Shown here in pieces: positions 41,150 to 48,068 of a stretch of DNA of 64,000 nt (position 1 is its first letter; every line of letters starts with the position of its first letter). The DNA is from Phycisphaeraceae bacterium (GTDB lineage Bacteria > Planctomycetota > Phycisphaerae > Phycisphaerales > UBA1924): assembly GCA_019636695.1 (NCBI GenBank), contig JAHBXD010000002.1, forward strand, positions 558,001 through 622,000. Reading direction: 5' to 3'. The notes under the pieces were generated by a model. It made no database searches. It worked only from the letters and a program-made list of their open reading frames with translations, and was not told where the DNA came from. The translations under genes were made by a program, and so were the position numbers.

Positions 41150-43096
41150 ATGATCATGAGACAGAACGGAACGGCAGCGGTGGGTTACGCCCGTCGCTCA
41201 ACGGACATGCAGGAACGGTCGATTCCCGACCAGCAGGAGTATGTGGAGCGCTGGGCGCGGCAGAATGGGTACCGCGTCATCCGCTGGTACGTTGATGATG
41301 CGATCAGCGGGACCAGCGCGAAGGGGCGAGCGCAGTTCGAGCGCTTGATGCACGATGCGGAGAACGGCCGCGACTTCGAAGCGGTGCTCTGCTACGACAT
41401 GTCGCGGTTCAGTCGCGGCGGTACCAACGAGACCGGCTACTACCTGCACCGCTTGAGCATGGCCGGCGTGCAGGCGCTGTTTTGCGCCGACGGCATTCCC
41501 GATGGTGAAGAAGGCGAACTGCTTCAGGGCGTCAAGTCGTGGCAGGCGAGGCAGTACAGCGTGAAGCTGTCCCGCGACTGCATTCGCGGCCAGCATTCAA
41601 CGGTTACCGTGCGACGAAGCGGCATGGGCGGCCGGGCTCCATACGGCTACGACCGCCAGTACGTTTCCGCCGAGGGCAAAGTGATTCGAACCGTGCGCAC
41701 GTTGCCCGATGGTCGGCGGCAGGAGTTCGGCCCCGACGGGAAGCACGTTCGCTTCATCGACGCCTGCCAGCCCATGGGCCGGAAGATGAAGTCTGACATC
41801 GTGCGGCTCGTGCCTGGCGATCCGCAGCAGGTGAAGGCGGTGCGCATGATGTTCGACTTGTGCGCGAAGGGATACGGATTCCGCTCGATCGTCATCGCTT
41901 TGAACGATCGCGGCATTTCGGGGCCGATGCGTTCTCGCTGGAACCAGATGGCGGTCAAGACCATCCTGCAGAACCCGTGCTACTACGGCGCGCTCGTTTG
42001 GAATCGCCGCACGTTCGGGAAGATTCATGGCGTGTCGCCAGATGGCACCGCTCGAACGAAGCGCCCAGGCGAAAGCACTCGCAACCCGCGGGACCGGTGG
42101 ATCATCATTGAGGACGTGCACGAGCCGCTCGTCTCGCGTGCCACATTCGACGCAGCGCAGGAGGCGATGGCGAAGCGACGAAATGCAGGTGGGTTGGCGC
42201 GTCCGACGCAGCGATACCTGCTGTCGGGCCTCCTGAAATGCACGAACTGCGGCTACAACTTCTGGGGCTGCATCGTGAAGAACGGCAGCGACGTGGGCGT
42301 GCGTTACTACGTCGATGCCGGATACCGCGCGCAGGGTATCAAGGTGTGCCGTTCAACCAGCATCTCCGTGGATGCGCTCGACTCGTGGGTTCTGACGCGC
42401 GTGCGCGAGTTGCTCCCCGCGGACGCCAAGGGGCGGGAGGCGGCGGTCAAGCAGTTCGTGAAGGCGATGTCTCAACGGCGCACCAGCGGTGCCGATTCGA
42501 GATCGCGCGATGACGAACTCGCGTCGGTAACCAAACGCATCAAGGCCCTGGCGGCGCTGCTCGCGGATGAGGACGTGTCGGACATCAAAGAACTCCGCGA
42601 CGAACTGGTCGCGCTGAAACGCCGACGAACCATGCTTGAAGCCGAGGCTGCGAAGGATGCGGAGGACAAGATTGGCCGCGTCGACATGGCCGACCTCCGA
42701 ACATGGGCCGAGGCCAAGTTGAATGAGTTGACGAACACCATTGGCAACGGCGGTACAATGCATGAGATGCGGCAGGTGGTTCACGCTCTAGTGGACCGCA
42801 TTGATATCGACCCGCACGCGAAGAGGGGTGTGTTGTATTTGCCCGCCGACGCGCAGGCCCTTCTCGAAGCAGCCGCCACCAGTCGAGTAAGAGTTCCGTC
42901 TTCGATCCACTCGTGCACCGTGCCCATCGCGGCCCGCTTGGGGTCGCCGAGGTGGTCGAGCAGAGGGGTCTCGTGCGGCGAGACGATGGAGACGAGATCA
43001 GCGACATCCTCGATCAGTTCAGGAAGCGTCGCGCCCGCGGAGTACGTGGCTTTTCCGGTAAACGGCATGTATCAATCTCCAGAAGTTCGAAGGTGA
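41150..43096 (+). CDS. Large serine recombinase (integrase), C-terminus replaced on integration
   Basis: In the integrated state the frame gives 648 residues. The resolvase domain (1-145) has the catalytic serine in VGYARRSTDMQERSIPDQQ, then DAISGTSAKGRAQFERLM and YDMSRFSRGG. The recombinase domain (about 170-310) contains GGRAPYGYDR and GYGFRSIVIALNDRGI; the zinc ribbon is CTNCGYNFWGC...C (about 365-395), followed by a coiled-coil (about 445-545). The last 63 residues are read through the right junction into antisense capsid DNA. In the circular form it would end 21 residues after the core, at 606 residues. ATG at MIMRQNGTA has AAGGAA 3-9 nt upstream. Confidence 0.92.
   Translation: MIMRQNGTAAVGYARRSTDMQERSIPDQQEYVERWARQNGYRVIRWYVDDAISGTSAKGRAQFERLMHDAENGRDFEAVLCYDMSRFSRGGTNETGYYLHRLSMAGVQALFCADGIPDGEEGELLQGVKSWQARQYSVKLSRDCIRGQHSTVTVRRSGMGGRAPYGYDRQYVSAEGKVIRTVRTLPDGRRQEFGPDGKHVRFIDACQPMGRKMKSDIVRLVPGDPQQVKAVRMMFDLCAKGYGFRSIVIALNDRGISGPMRSRWNQMAVKTILQNPCYYGALVWNRRTFGKIHGVSPDGTARTKRPGESTRNPRDRWIIIEDVHEPLVSRATFDAAQEAMAKRRNAGGLARPTQRYLLSGLLKCTNCGYNFWGCIVKNGSDVGVRYYVDAGYRAQGIKVCRSTSISVDALDSWVLTRVRELLPADAKGREAAVKQFVKAMSQRRTSGADSRSRDDELASVTKRIKALAALLADEDVSDIKELRDELVALKRRRTMLEAEAAKDAEDKIGRVDMADLRTWAEAKLNELTNTIGNGGTMHEMRQVVHALVDRIDIDPHAKRGVLYLPADAQALLEAAATSRVRVPSSIHSCTVPIAARLGSPRWSSRGVSCGETMETRSATSSISSGSVAPAEYVAFPVNGMYQSPEVRR
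42898..42905. other. Right attachment junction (att core)
   Basis: GTCTTCGA marks the right boundary between recombinase coding sequence of the element and the N-terminal part of the capsid gene. TCGA (42902-42905) is shared with 32386-32389; the only difference in the 8-nt window is T versus C at position four. Confidence 0.85.
42902..43068 (-). pseudogene. SU10/DUF5309 major capsid protein, N-terminal part (interrupted)
   Basis: The first 55 codons of the capsid gene, ATG start with GGAG upstream. The sequence MPFTGKATYSAGATLPELIE, then VSIVSPHETPLLDHLGDPKR and GTVHEWI, is the characteristic N-terminus of SU10-type major capsid proteins (SPxETP and HEW blocks). After the core the frame continues into the antisense of the recombinase gene (about 40 meaningless residues) and stops at 42781. 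So no functional capsid protein can be made from this locus while the element is integrated. Confidence 0.9.
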
Positions 43097-43182
43097 CCGC
43101 CCGGAACACCCCGGGCGAGCGCGCCCCCGGCGAACACGATCGCCGCGGGCTAAGGGCCGCCGTGTCGGCGGCCCGCGGTTTC

Positions 43183-43668
43183 TCAAGCGCCGCGCCGGGC
43201 ACGCAGATACCGAAGCAGGATGCGTCGATCGCCGCTGGCGCGGGCCTGCTCGCGCAGATGATCGACGCCGTCGCCCGAACGGAAGAACGGCAGACTGGTC
43301 GCACCCGGCATGGACGCAAAGAGCGCCGGCGAACGCTCGCGCAGTTCGGCGACGGCGACCGCCGGAGGCGCATCGGCCAGCGCCTGTTCAACATGCCCGA
43401 GCGCTTCGGCGAGGTCGATCGCATCGGCCTGGTGGAGCAGAATCGCCGCATCAAGCCTGCGCTGCGCGCGGTCGAGTTCAGCGCGGGTTGCCTCGCGCTC
43501 GTTCTCGGCGAGAGCAAGCGCCGCGCGTGCTTCGGCGAGGCGGCGCTCGAGTTCGAGCACCTCGGCGCGGCACGTGTGATCGGACGGCGCGGGACGAATC
43601 GGCGTATCGGGCGTATCCGGGGAAATTTCGCCTCCGTCGGGCGCACCATCGGGTGGAAGTTCGGGCAT
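43183..43668 (-). CDS. Scaffold-like phage head protein
   Basis: A 161-residue protein with a Pro/Asp-rich N-terminus (about 1-30), then a long coiled-coil (about 35-105, VLELERRLAEARAALALAENEREATRAELDRA region) and a C-terminal segment ending in a basic stretch LLRYLRARRGA. A coiled-coil protein with a basic tail between portal and capsid genes is the usual layout of a scaffolding protein. AAGGAG is 7 nt before the ATG. It starts 57 bp after the portal stop. Confidence 0.65.
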   Translation of the reverse strand: MPELPPDGAPDGGEISPDTPDTPIRPAPSDHTCRAEVLELERRLAEARAALALAENEREATRAELDRAQRRLDAAILLHQADAIDLAEALGHVEQALADAPPAVAVAELRERSPALFASMPGATSLPFFRSGDGVDHLREQARASGDRRILLRYLRARRGA

Positions 43669-43724
43669 GGGGTTGCTCCTTGTCGGGTGGATGTGTTGCG
43701 AACCGGTCGCCTCGCGCGAGGCGA

Positions 43725-45194
43725 TCAATCAAGCGCGGTGGATTGCGGATCGACGCCGAGTTCGGCGAGCACCTGTTCATCGGGGACGCCGGCGTCGAGC
43801 CGCGCGCGGGCGGCCTGGGCCATGTCGCGCGGGTCGAGCGGAATCGGGTCGGGCCATTCGATGCGGATGCGTCGATCGTCGGGACGCGTGCGGAGGATGC
43901 CCGCGGCGTCGAGGGCTTCGAGCATGAGTCGGCTGAGTTCCTGAATGCCGCGGCCGTAGTTCAGCCGTTTGCGCTGGGTGCGTGTGATCAGGCCCATGAG
44001 CGTGACGCGGAGGGCGTTTGCGCTGGTGAGGTTGCCGATCTTGGCGCGAACGACGCCTGCGGCGAGGGGCGGAACGCCGCTGATCTTGTCGAGCGCTTCG
44101 CGGATTTCGAGGATGTGCGCGGATTCGCCGGGACTGTCGGCGTCGGCGCCGAAGGCCTGGATGCTGGCTTCGGGATTGTCGGTCAGCCAGATCTGGCCGG
44201 GGCCGACGGGGAAGCGGTCGAAGCCTTCGATGCCCTTGGCGAGATACATCTTGAAACTCTGGAGCGTGACGCGATTTGCGCGGTCGGAGAGGCGTGTGTT
44301 GAGTTCATCCTGAAGCGGGATGAGCGGTTCGACTTCGCCGAGACCTTCGTAGCGGAAGGGCTGAGCGATGTTCTGGATGTGCACGACGGGCACAGCGCGG
44401 GAGAGATAGCGCGTGCGTGTCCGTCGGACGAGGCGATCGTCGTGATAGAGGCTCAAGGCTCCGGGTGAGAAGATCTCGGTGACGCGGACGAAGTGATCGC
44501 CCTCGCGTTTGTGGCGAGAGCGGTCGTCGTCGGGATGCACTCGTCTTGCTGCGCGCACGGCGTAGGCGGCGAAGGCGCGGTAGTCGTGCGGATCGAGGGC
44601 GGGGATGCCGCGGGTCGGCTCGATGATTTCGACTCGAAGCGCGCGGAGGGCGCGATCGAGCGCGTCGGATGCGGAAGGGTGTGCCGCGGCGAGGGCAAGG
44701 GCGGGTTCATCGATTCGGAGGAGGAGATCGACATATCCGTAGACATGACCGAGGAGGGCGACATCCTGGAGGAGGGTGATGCCGCCGGAGGCATCCCAGG
44801 CGCGTTCGAGGGCGTGGTTGATGGTTTCTCGGAGGTCGGGATCATCGGCGGCGGAGCGGAGCCTGACGGCACGGCCGAACATGAAGTCGATCATGGCGTG
44901 GATGCGCCAGGCGATGTCATTTTCGACGACGATTTCGCGCGGCGGGCGTCGATCGTCGAGCGACGGTTCGGCGCGACCGTGTGTGAAGCGTGCGGGGAGG
45001 CCGGCTTCCTGGGCGAGTCGATACCACCTGCCGGCGGGGTGAAGGCCCCCCGGCGAGCCGACCGGCTCGAGCGCATTGCGGTAATAGTTCCAGAGTCGCT
45101 CGAGGCGAGGGCGTGTGTGCCTCTCGTGCTCATCTATGAGTCGCCGGAACGATTGGTCTGGCGCGTGGTTGCCTGCGTCGAGCCGGTGCGGCAT
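43725..45194 (-). CDS. Phage portal protein, SPP1 gp6-like
   Basis: A 489-residue portal protein, the dodecameric ring through which DNA enters the head. Diagnostic segments are RPPREIVVENDIAWRIHAMIDFMFG near residue 85, ALLGHVYGYVDLLLRI, VHIQNIAQPFRYEGLGEVEPLIPLQDELNTRLSDRANR (long clip/stem helix, quoted here only for its key QDELNTRLSD), and the helix SAHILEIREALDKISGVPPLAAG. Length matches the SPP1/gp6 group. It is first in the virion cluster, with no terminase upstream. Start at ATG with AGGAAGGA upstream. Confidence 0.85.
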   Translation of the reverse strand: MPHRLDAGNHAPDQSFRRLIDEHERHTRPRLERLWNYYRNALEPVGSPGGLHPAGRWYRLAQEAGLPARFTHGRAEPSLDDRRPPREIVVENDIAWRIHAMIDFMFGRAVRLRSAADDPDLRETINHALERAWDASGGITLLQDVALLGHVYGYVDLLLRIDEPALALAAAHPSASDALDRALRALRVEIIEPTRGIPALDPHDYRAFAAYAVRAARRVHPDDDRSRHKREGDHFVRVTEIFSPGALSLYHDDRLVRRTRTRYLSRAVPVVHIQNIAQPFRYEGLGEVEPLIPLQDELNTRLSDRANRVTLQSFKMYLAKGIEGFDRFPVGPGQIWLTDNPEASIQAFGADADSPGESAHILEIREALDKISGVPPLAAGVVRAKIGNLTSANALRVTLMGLITRTQRKRLNYGRGIQELSRLMLEALDAAGILRTRPDDRRIRIEWPDPIPLDPRDMAQAARARLDAGVPDEQVLAELGVDPQSTALD

Positions 45195-45519
45195 GTCGCC
45201 GGTCCTTCCTGAAGTTCGCCGGGAGACGATTGCCCCCGGTCGTTCAAGAGTGGGTGCGGTCGTGCGCGTTTGCGCGCGCGCAGGCGGCGCGCCGAGGGCA
45301 GAGCGCGGGGCGCAAGTGCTTCGTGGAACTATGGCAACGATTTTTTTGTATTTTTCAGCGGGGAGGCCCGTTCAGAAGCCCCAGCGCGCGCGCAAAAGCG
45401 GATTTTGGTGTGAAGGGCGCTCGGACGCCGCGTGGAGATGCACTCTCAAGGCGGGAGAAGGGCGACGGCGGGCGAGGGGGTCACACGGCAGGGGCTGGGT
45501 TGAAGGGGGATTTGGTGAA

Positions 45520-45557
45520 AAAAGCCTCGCATCGGTGAGGCGCCGACGCGAGGCCTT
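45520..45557 (-). terminator. Strong Rho-independent terminator
   Basis: Minus-strand GCCTCGCGTCGG / CCGATGCGAGGC (12 bp, one G-U pair, 7-nt loop) followed by TTTTTTC. It points towards the portal gene, about 330 bp upstream of it. Confidence 0.85.
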
Positions 45558-45700
45558 CGCAGGGGATGCCACGACCGGTGCAGCGGGATAGGTTTGCACC
45601 GGACACACTGAACGTGCCAAACAGGGCCGACGCGGGCAAGCCAGCCCCGCCGCATCTGGGCGAGGGGGGTAGGGCTATGACGCGTGTGCGGCTGGTGCAT
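45525..45700 (-). ncRNA. Candidate small RNA or attenuated leader
   Basis: The minus strand between coaD and the terminator can form CCGGTGCA...TGCACCGG (45577-45604) and ends in a strong terminator. No coding sequence is visible. SRP RNA, tmRNA and 6S hallmarks were looked for and not found. It may be an unannotated small RNA, or a leader that ends early upstream of the virion genes. Confidence 0.3.
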
Positions 45701-45716
45701 CGCGGTAGACTTGGCC

Positions 45717-46274
45717 ATGAGCAAGCGGCACCTGGCGGTCTTTCCCGGGTCGTTCGACCCGATCACGTTCGGGCATCTGGATGTGATCGCACGGGGGCGT
45801 CGTCTTTTTGATGAACTCGTGGTGGCCGTGGGGCATAACCCGGCGAAGGACGCGCTCTTCACGCCCGAAGAGCGTGTGGAGATGACGCGCGTGCTGACGG
45901 CGGAGCTTGCGGCGAAGGAACCGGATGAAGCGCGGGTCGAGGTGCGGAGTTTCGGCGGCCTGACCGTGGACTTTGCGCAGAGTGTGGGGGCGACAGCGCT
46001 TCTGCGCGGGGTTCGGAATCTTTCTGACCTTCAGTACGAGGTGCAGCAGGCCGTGACGAACCGCGAGGTGGCGGGCCTGGAGACGGCCTTCGTAGTTGCG
46101 GGGCAGAGTTTTGCGTATACGAGTTCGAGTCTGATTCGCCAGATCGCGGCACTCGGGCGTGACCTGAACGTGCTGCGGGCGATGGTGCCCGAGATCGTGA
46201 TCGAGATGCTTCGGAAGAAGAAGGCGGAAGGTCACCCGATGCTGGTGAGCCTGGAGCGCAGCGGGGAAGAGTGA
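45717..46274 (+). CDS. coaD: Phosphopantetheine adenylyltransferase
   Basis: A 185-residue CoaD, which transfers AMP to 4'-phosphopantetheine in the fourth step of coenzyme A synthesis. Motifs: PGSFDPITFGHLDVI (nucleotidyltransferase TxGH), ALFTPEERVEM, LLRGVRNLSDLQYE, and YTSSSLIRQIA (ISSS-like motif). ATG at MSKRHLAV is the family start. About 25 residues longer than the E. coli protein through the C-terminus. It is divergent from the virion cluster and converges with miaB. Confidence 0.94.
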   Translation: MSKRHLAVFPGSFDPITFGHLDVIARGRRLFDELVVAVGHNPAKDALFTPEERVEMTRVLTAELAAKEPDEARVEVRSFGGLTVDFAQSVGATALLRGVRNLSDLQYEVQQAVTNREVAGLETAFVVAGQSFAYTSSSLIRQIAALGRDLNVLRAMVPEIVIEMLRKKKAEGHPMLVSLERSGEE

Positions 46275-46305
46275 GGGATGCCCCGACGGCTTGAAAGGCG
46301 AAGGG

Positions 46306-47973
46306 TTATCCGCGAGTGAGGTCGGTGGGGGCCAGTTCGCCGTGGAGGCTGAGGCGGTCGGCCTGGGTGATGCGTACGGGAACGATGCGTCCGATCCAGG
46401 GGGCGGGGTCGTCCGGGGCGTTGAAGAAGACGATGTTGTCGCCTTCGGTGCGGCCACTGAGTTGCACGGGGCCTTCGTCGGCCGGGGCGGTGGCGCAGGC
46501 GGCCTCGGCGTGGGGGTCGAGTGACCTGCCGCCGACGGTGATGGCGACAGCGCCGCCGGTTTTTCGGATCTGTCCGTGGGAGAGGCCCTGACGTTTGAGG
46601 GTTTTGCGGCTGACGCCTTCGACGAAGACTTCGAAGGTTTCGCCGATGAGTTCTCGGCTGATGTCATCGCTGATGCGCGTCTGGATGGCGAGGAGGTGGT
46701 TGTTTCGTCGCCGCTTGTCGGCCTCGGAGACATCGTCGGGGAGTCGGTCGAAGGCGACGGTGCCGGGGCGAGGTGAATATTTGAAGATGAAGCAGCTTTT
46801 GAAGCGGGCGTTCTCGAGGAGCGCGGCGGTGGCGTTGAAGTCGTCCTCGGTTTCGCCGGGGAACCCGACGATGACGTCGGCGGAGATCATGAGGGGCCGG
46901 CCGAGGTCGGGCTGGTGGAGGGCCGCGCGAGCGCGGCCCAAGAATTCGAGGTATTCGCCGACGGTGTAGCCGCGGTTCATGGCCTTGAGGATGCGATCGG
47001 AGCCGCTTTGCACGGGGACGTGGAGGTAGCGGCAGAGCCTTGGGCACTGGCGCATGACGTCGAGGATGTCATCGCCGAAGTCGCGGGGATAACTGGTGAC
47101 GAAGCGGATGCGCTGGAGTGCGGGCACTTCTTCGTGGATTCGGAAGAGCAGGTCGGCGAAGGTGGTGACGCGGTGCCCTTGGAAGGGATCGCGTCTGTGT
47201 CCGCCGGCGTAACTTCGGCCTTTCTGCGGCTGAACGACGCCGCCGACGGCGACGGCCGCGTCGTGCTCGAAGCGGTAGTGGTTGACGGTTTGCCCGAGGA
47301 GGGTGACTTCGAGGACGCCGGCGTCGGCGAGGCGTTTGCACTCGTCGATGATGTGCTCGGGTGGGCGGTGGATCTCGGCGCCGCGGGTGAAGGGGACGAC
47401 GCAGTAGGTGCAGAACTTGTTGCAGCCGCGGGTGATGCGGACATAGGCCGAGCCGTTGTGGTCGGTCGGGGAGATGGCGCGAGAGAGATCGAGCAGTTCG
47501 AGATCGTCTTGAGCGGCGGCGAGGGTGGCGCTGCGGCGTGAGGTCGAGCCTTGCAGGGCGGCCTGCCGCGCGGAGCGTTGGTGTTCGCCCGCTTGGGCGA
47601 GGGCGATGCGCGTGCGCAGGGCGTTATCGAGGAGGGTGGGGAGTTTGTCGAGTTCGCCGGGGCCGCAGAGGAGATCGACGACGGGCATGCGACGGATGAG
47701 GTCGAGGCCGTCGCGTTCGGCGAGGCATCCGAGGACGCCGACGACGAGGTGGGGTCGATCGTGCTTGGCATGCTTGAGTTCGCCGAGTCGGGACCAGACT
47801 TTCTGCTCGGCTTGTTCTCGGACGGAGCAGGTGTTGTAGAGGACGACGTCGGCGGCGTCGGGGTCTTGGGTGAAGGCGTAGCCGAGTCGGCGCAGGGCGC
47901 CATGAACGAGCTGCGAATCGAGTTCGTTCATCTGGCAGCCGAAGGTTTCGAGATAGACGGCGGGGTTGGTCAT
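46306..47973 (-). CDS. miaB: tRNA-2-methylthio-N6-dimethylallyladenosine synthase MiaB
   Basis: A 555-residue radical SAM methylthiotransferase acting on A37 of tRNAs. The N-terminal cluster cysteines are Cys13 (FGCQMNELDS), Cys49 (NTCSVREQAEQKVWS) and Cys83 (GVLGCLAER); the radical-SAM cysteines are Cys184, Cys188 and Cys191 (CNKFCTYCVVP). The C-terminal TRAM domain holds the tRNA. It is about 90 residues longer than usual because of insertions at about 120-165 (between the two cluster domains) and 245-275 (QKGRSYAGGHRRD region). Because CSVREQAEQKVWS is typical of MiaB rather than RimO or MtaB, the assignment is firm. Confidence 0.93.
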   Translation of the reverse strand: MTNPAVYLETFGCQMNELDSQLVHGALRRLGYAFTQDPDAADVVLYNTCSVREQAEQKVWSRLGELKHAKHDRPHLVVGVLGCLAERDGLDLIRRMPVVDLLCGPGELDKLPTLLDNALRTRIALAQAGEHQRSARQAALQGSTSRRSATLAAAQDDLELLDLSRAISPTDHNGSAYVRITRGCNKFCTYCVVPFTRGAEIHRPPEHIIDECKRLADAGVLEVTLLGQTVNHYRFEHDAAVAVGGVVQPQKGRSYAGGHRRDPFQGHRVTTFADLLFRIHEEVPALQRIRFVTSYPRDFGDDILDVMRQCPRLCRYLHVPVQSGSDRILKAMNRGYTVGEYLEFLGRARAALHQPDLGRPLMISADVIVGFPGETEDDFNATAALLENARFKSCFIFKYSPRPGTVAFDRLPDDVSEADKRRRNNHLLAIQTRISDDISRELIGETFEVFVEGVSRKTLKRQGLSHGQIRKTGGAVAITVGGRSLDPHAEAACATAPADEGPVQLSGRTEGDNIVFFNAPDDPAPWIGRIVPVRITQADRLSLHGELAPTDLTRG

Positions 47974-48068
47974 GCCTGGGGTGACTTTAGGGGGGAAGGT
48001 GGCGGCGAAAGCGGGCCGGGGTGTCTGCGGCGGCGGGGTGCGCGGGGTGACCGGTACACTTCGGGCGG

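Larger units (their letters stand above)
32386..42905 (+). mobile_element. Integrated 10.5-kb capsid-encoding element (putative phage satellite)
   Basis: The element (10,516 bp counting the 4-bp core once) sits inside the major capsid gene. Its contents from left to right are: the detached recombinase tail, a three-gene cargo cassette on the minus strand (membrane protein, HEPN protein, HtrA-like protease), then on the plus strand a small gene, a prohead protease/capsid fusion, a 61-residue gene and a RepA-like ATPase, a hairpin-rich GC tract, a minus-strand HARE-HTH gene and the large serine recombinase. No portal, terminase, tail or lysis genes are present, so it cannot be an autonomous tailed phage. 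The cargo cassette has visibly lower GC than the rest. Boundaries are defined by restoration of two reading frames at once. Confidence 0.88.
29740..45194 (-). mobile_element. Virion gene cluster (prophage remnant or GTA-like), split by an inserted element
   Basis: Minus-strand block in order of transcription: portal, scaffold-like protein, SU10/DUF5309 major capsid protein (split), a 201-residue protein, a 133-residue protein and a 136-residue protein. This is the canonical head-gene order of tailed phages. There is no terminase, tape measure, tail fibre, lysis, integrase or repressor gene in the cluster, so it is either a remnant or a pared-down, domesticated particle locus. High GC and C-ending codons match the host, arguing for long residence. 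The 10.5-kb insert is described separately. Confidence 0.75.
45195..45716. other. Intergenic region upstream of the virion cluster and coaD
   Basis: About 520 bp without a supported gene. It holds an AT-rich patch (GATTTTTTTGTATTTTT, 45339-45355) about 150 bp upstream of the portal start that may carry its promoter, a strong minus-strand terminator at 45526-45557, and hairpin-forming sequence between that terminator and coaD. Confidence 0.5.

Noticed and set aside
32386..42905. Element as a complete tailed prophage
   Set aside because: There is no portal, terminase, tail, lysis or fibre gene in the 10.5 kb; only capsid, replication, integration and cargo genes.
42781..43068. A complete 95-residue capsid-related gene
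   Set aside because: Only the first 55 codons resemble the family; the remaining 40 are antisense of the recombinase, so this is the truncated end of the split capsid gene.
45525..45700. SRP RNA, tmRNA or 6S RNA
   Set aside because: The SRP apical loop consensus, the tmRNA tRNA-like ends and the 6S open-bubble pattern were looked for on both strands and not found.
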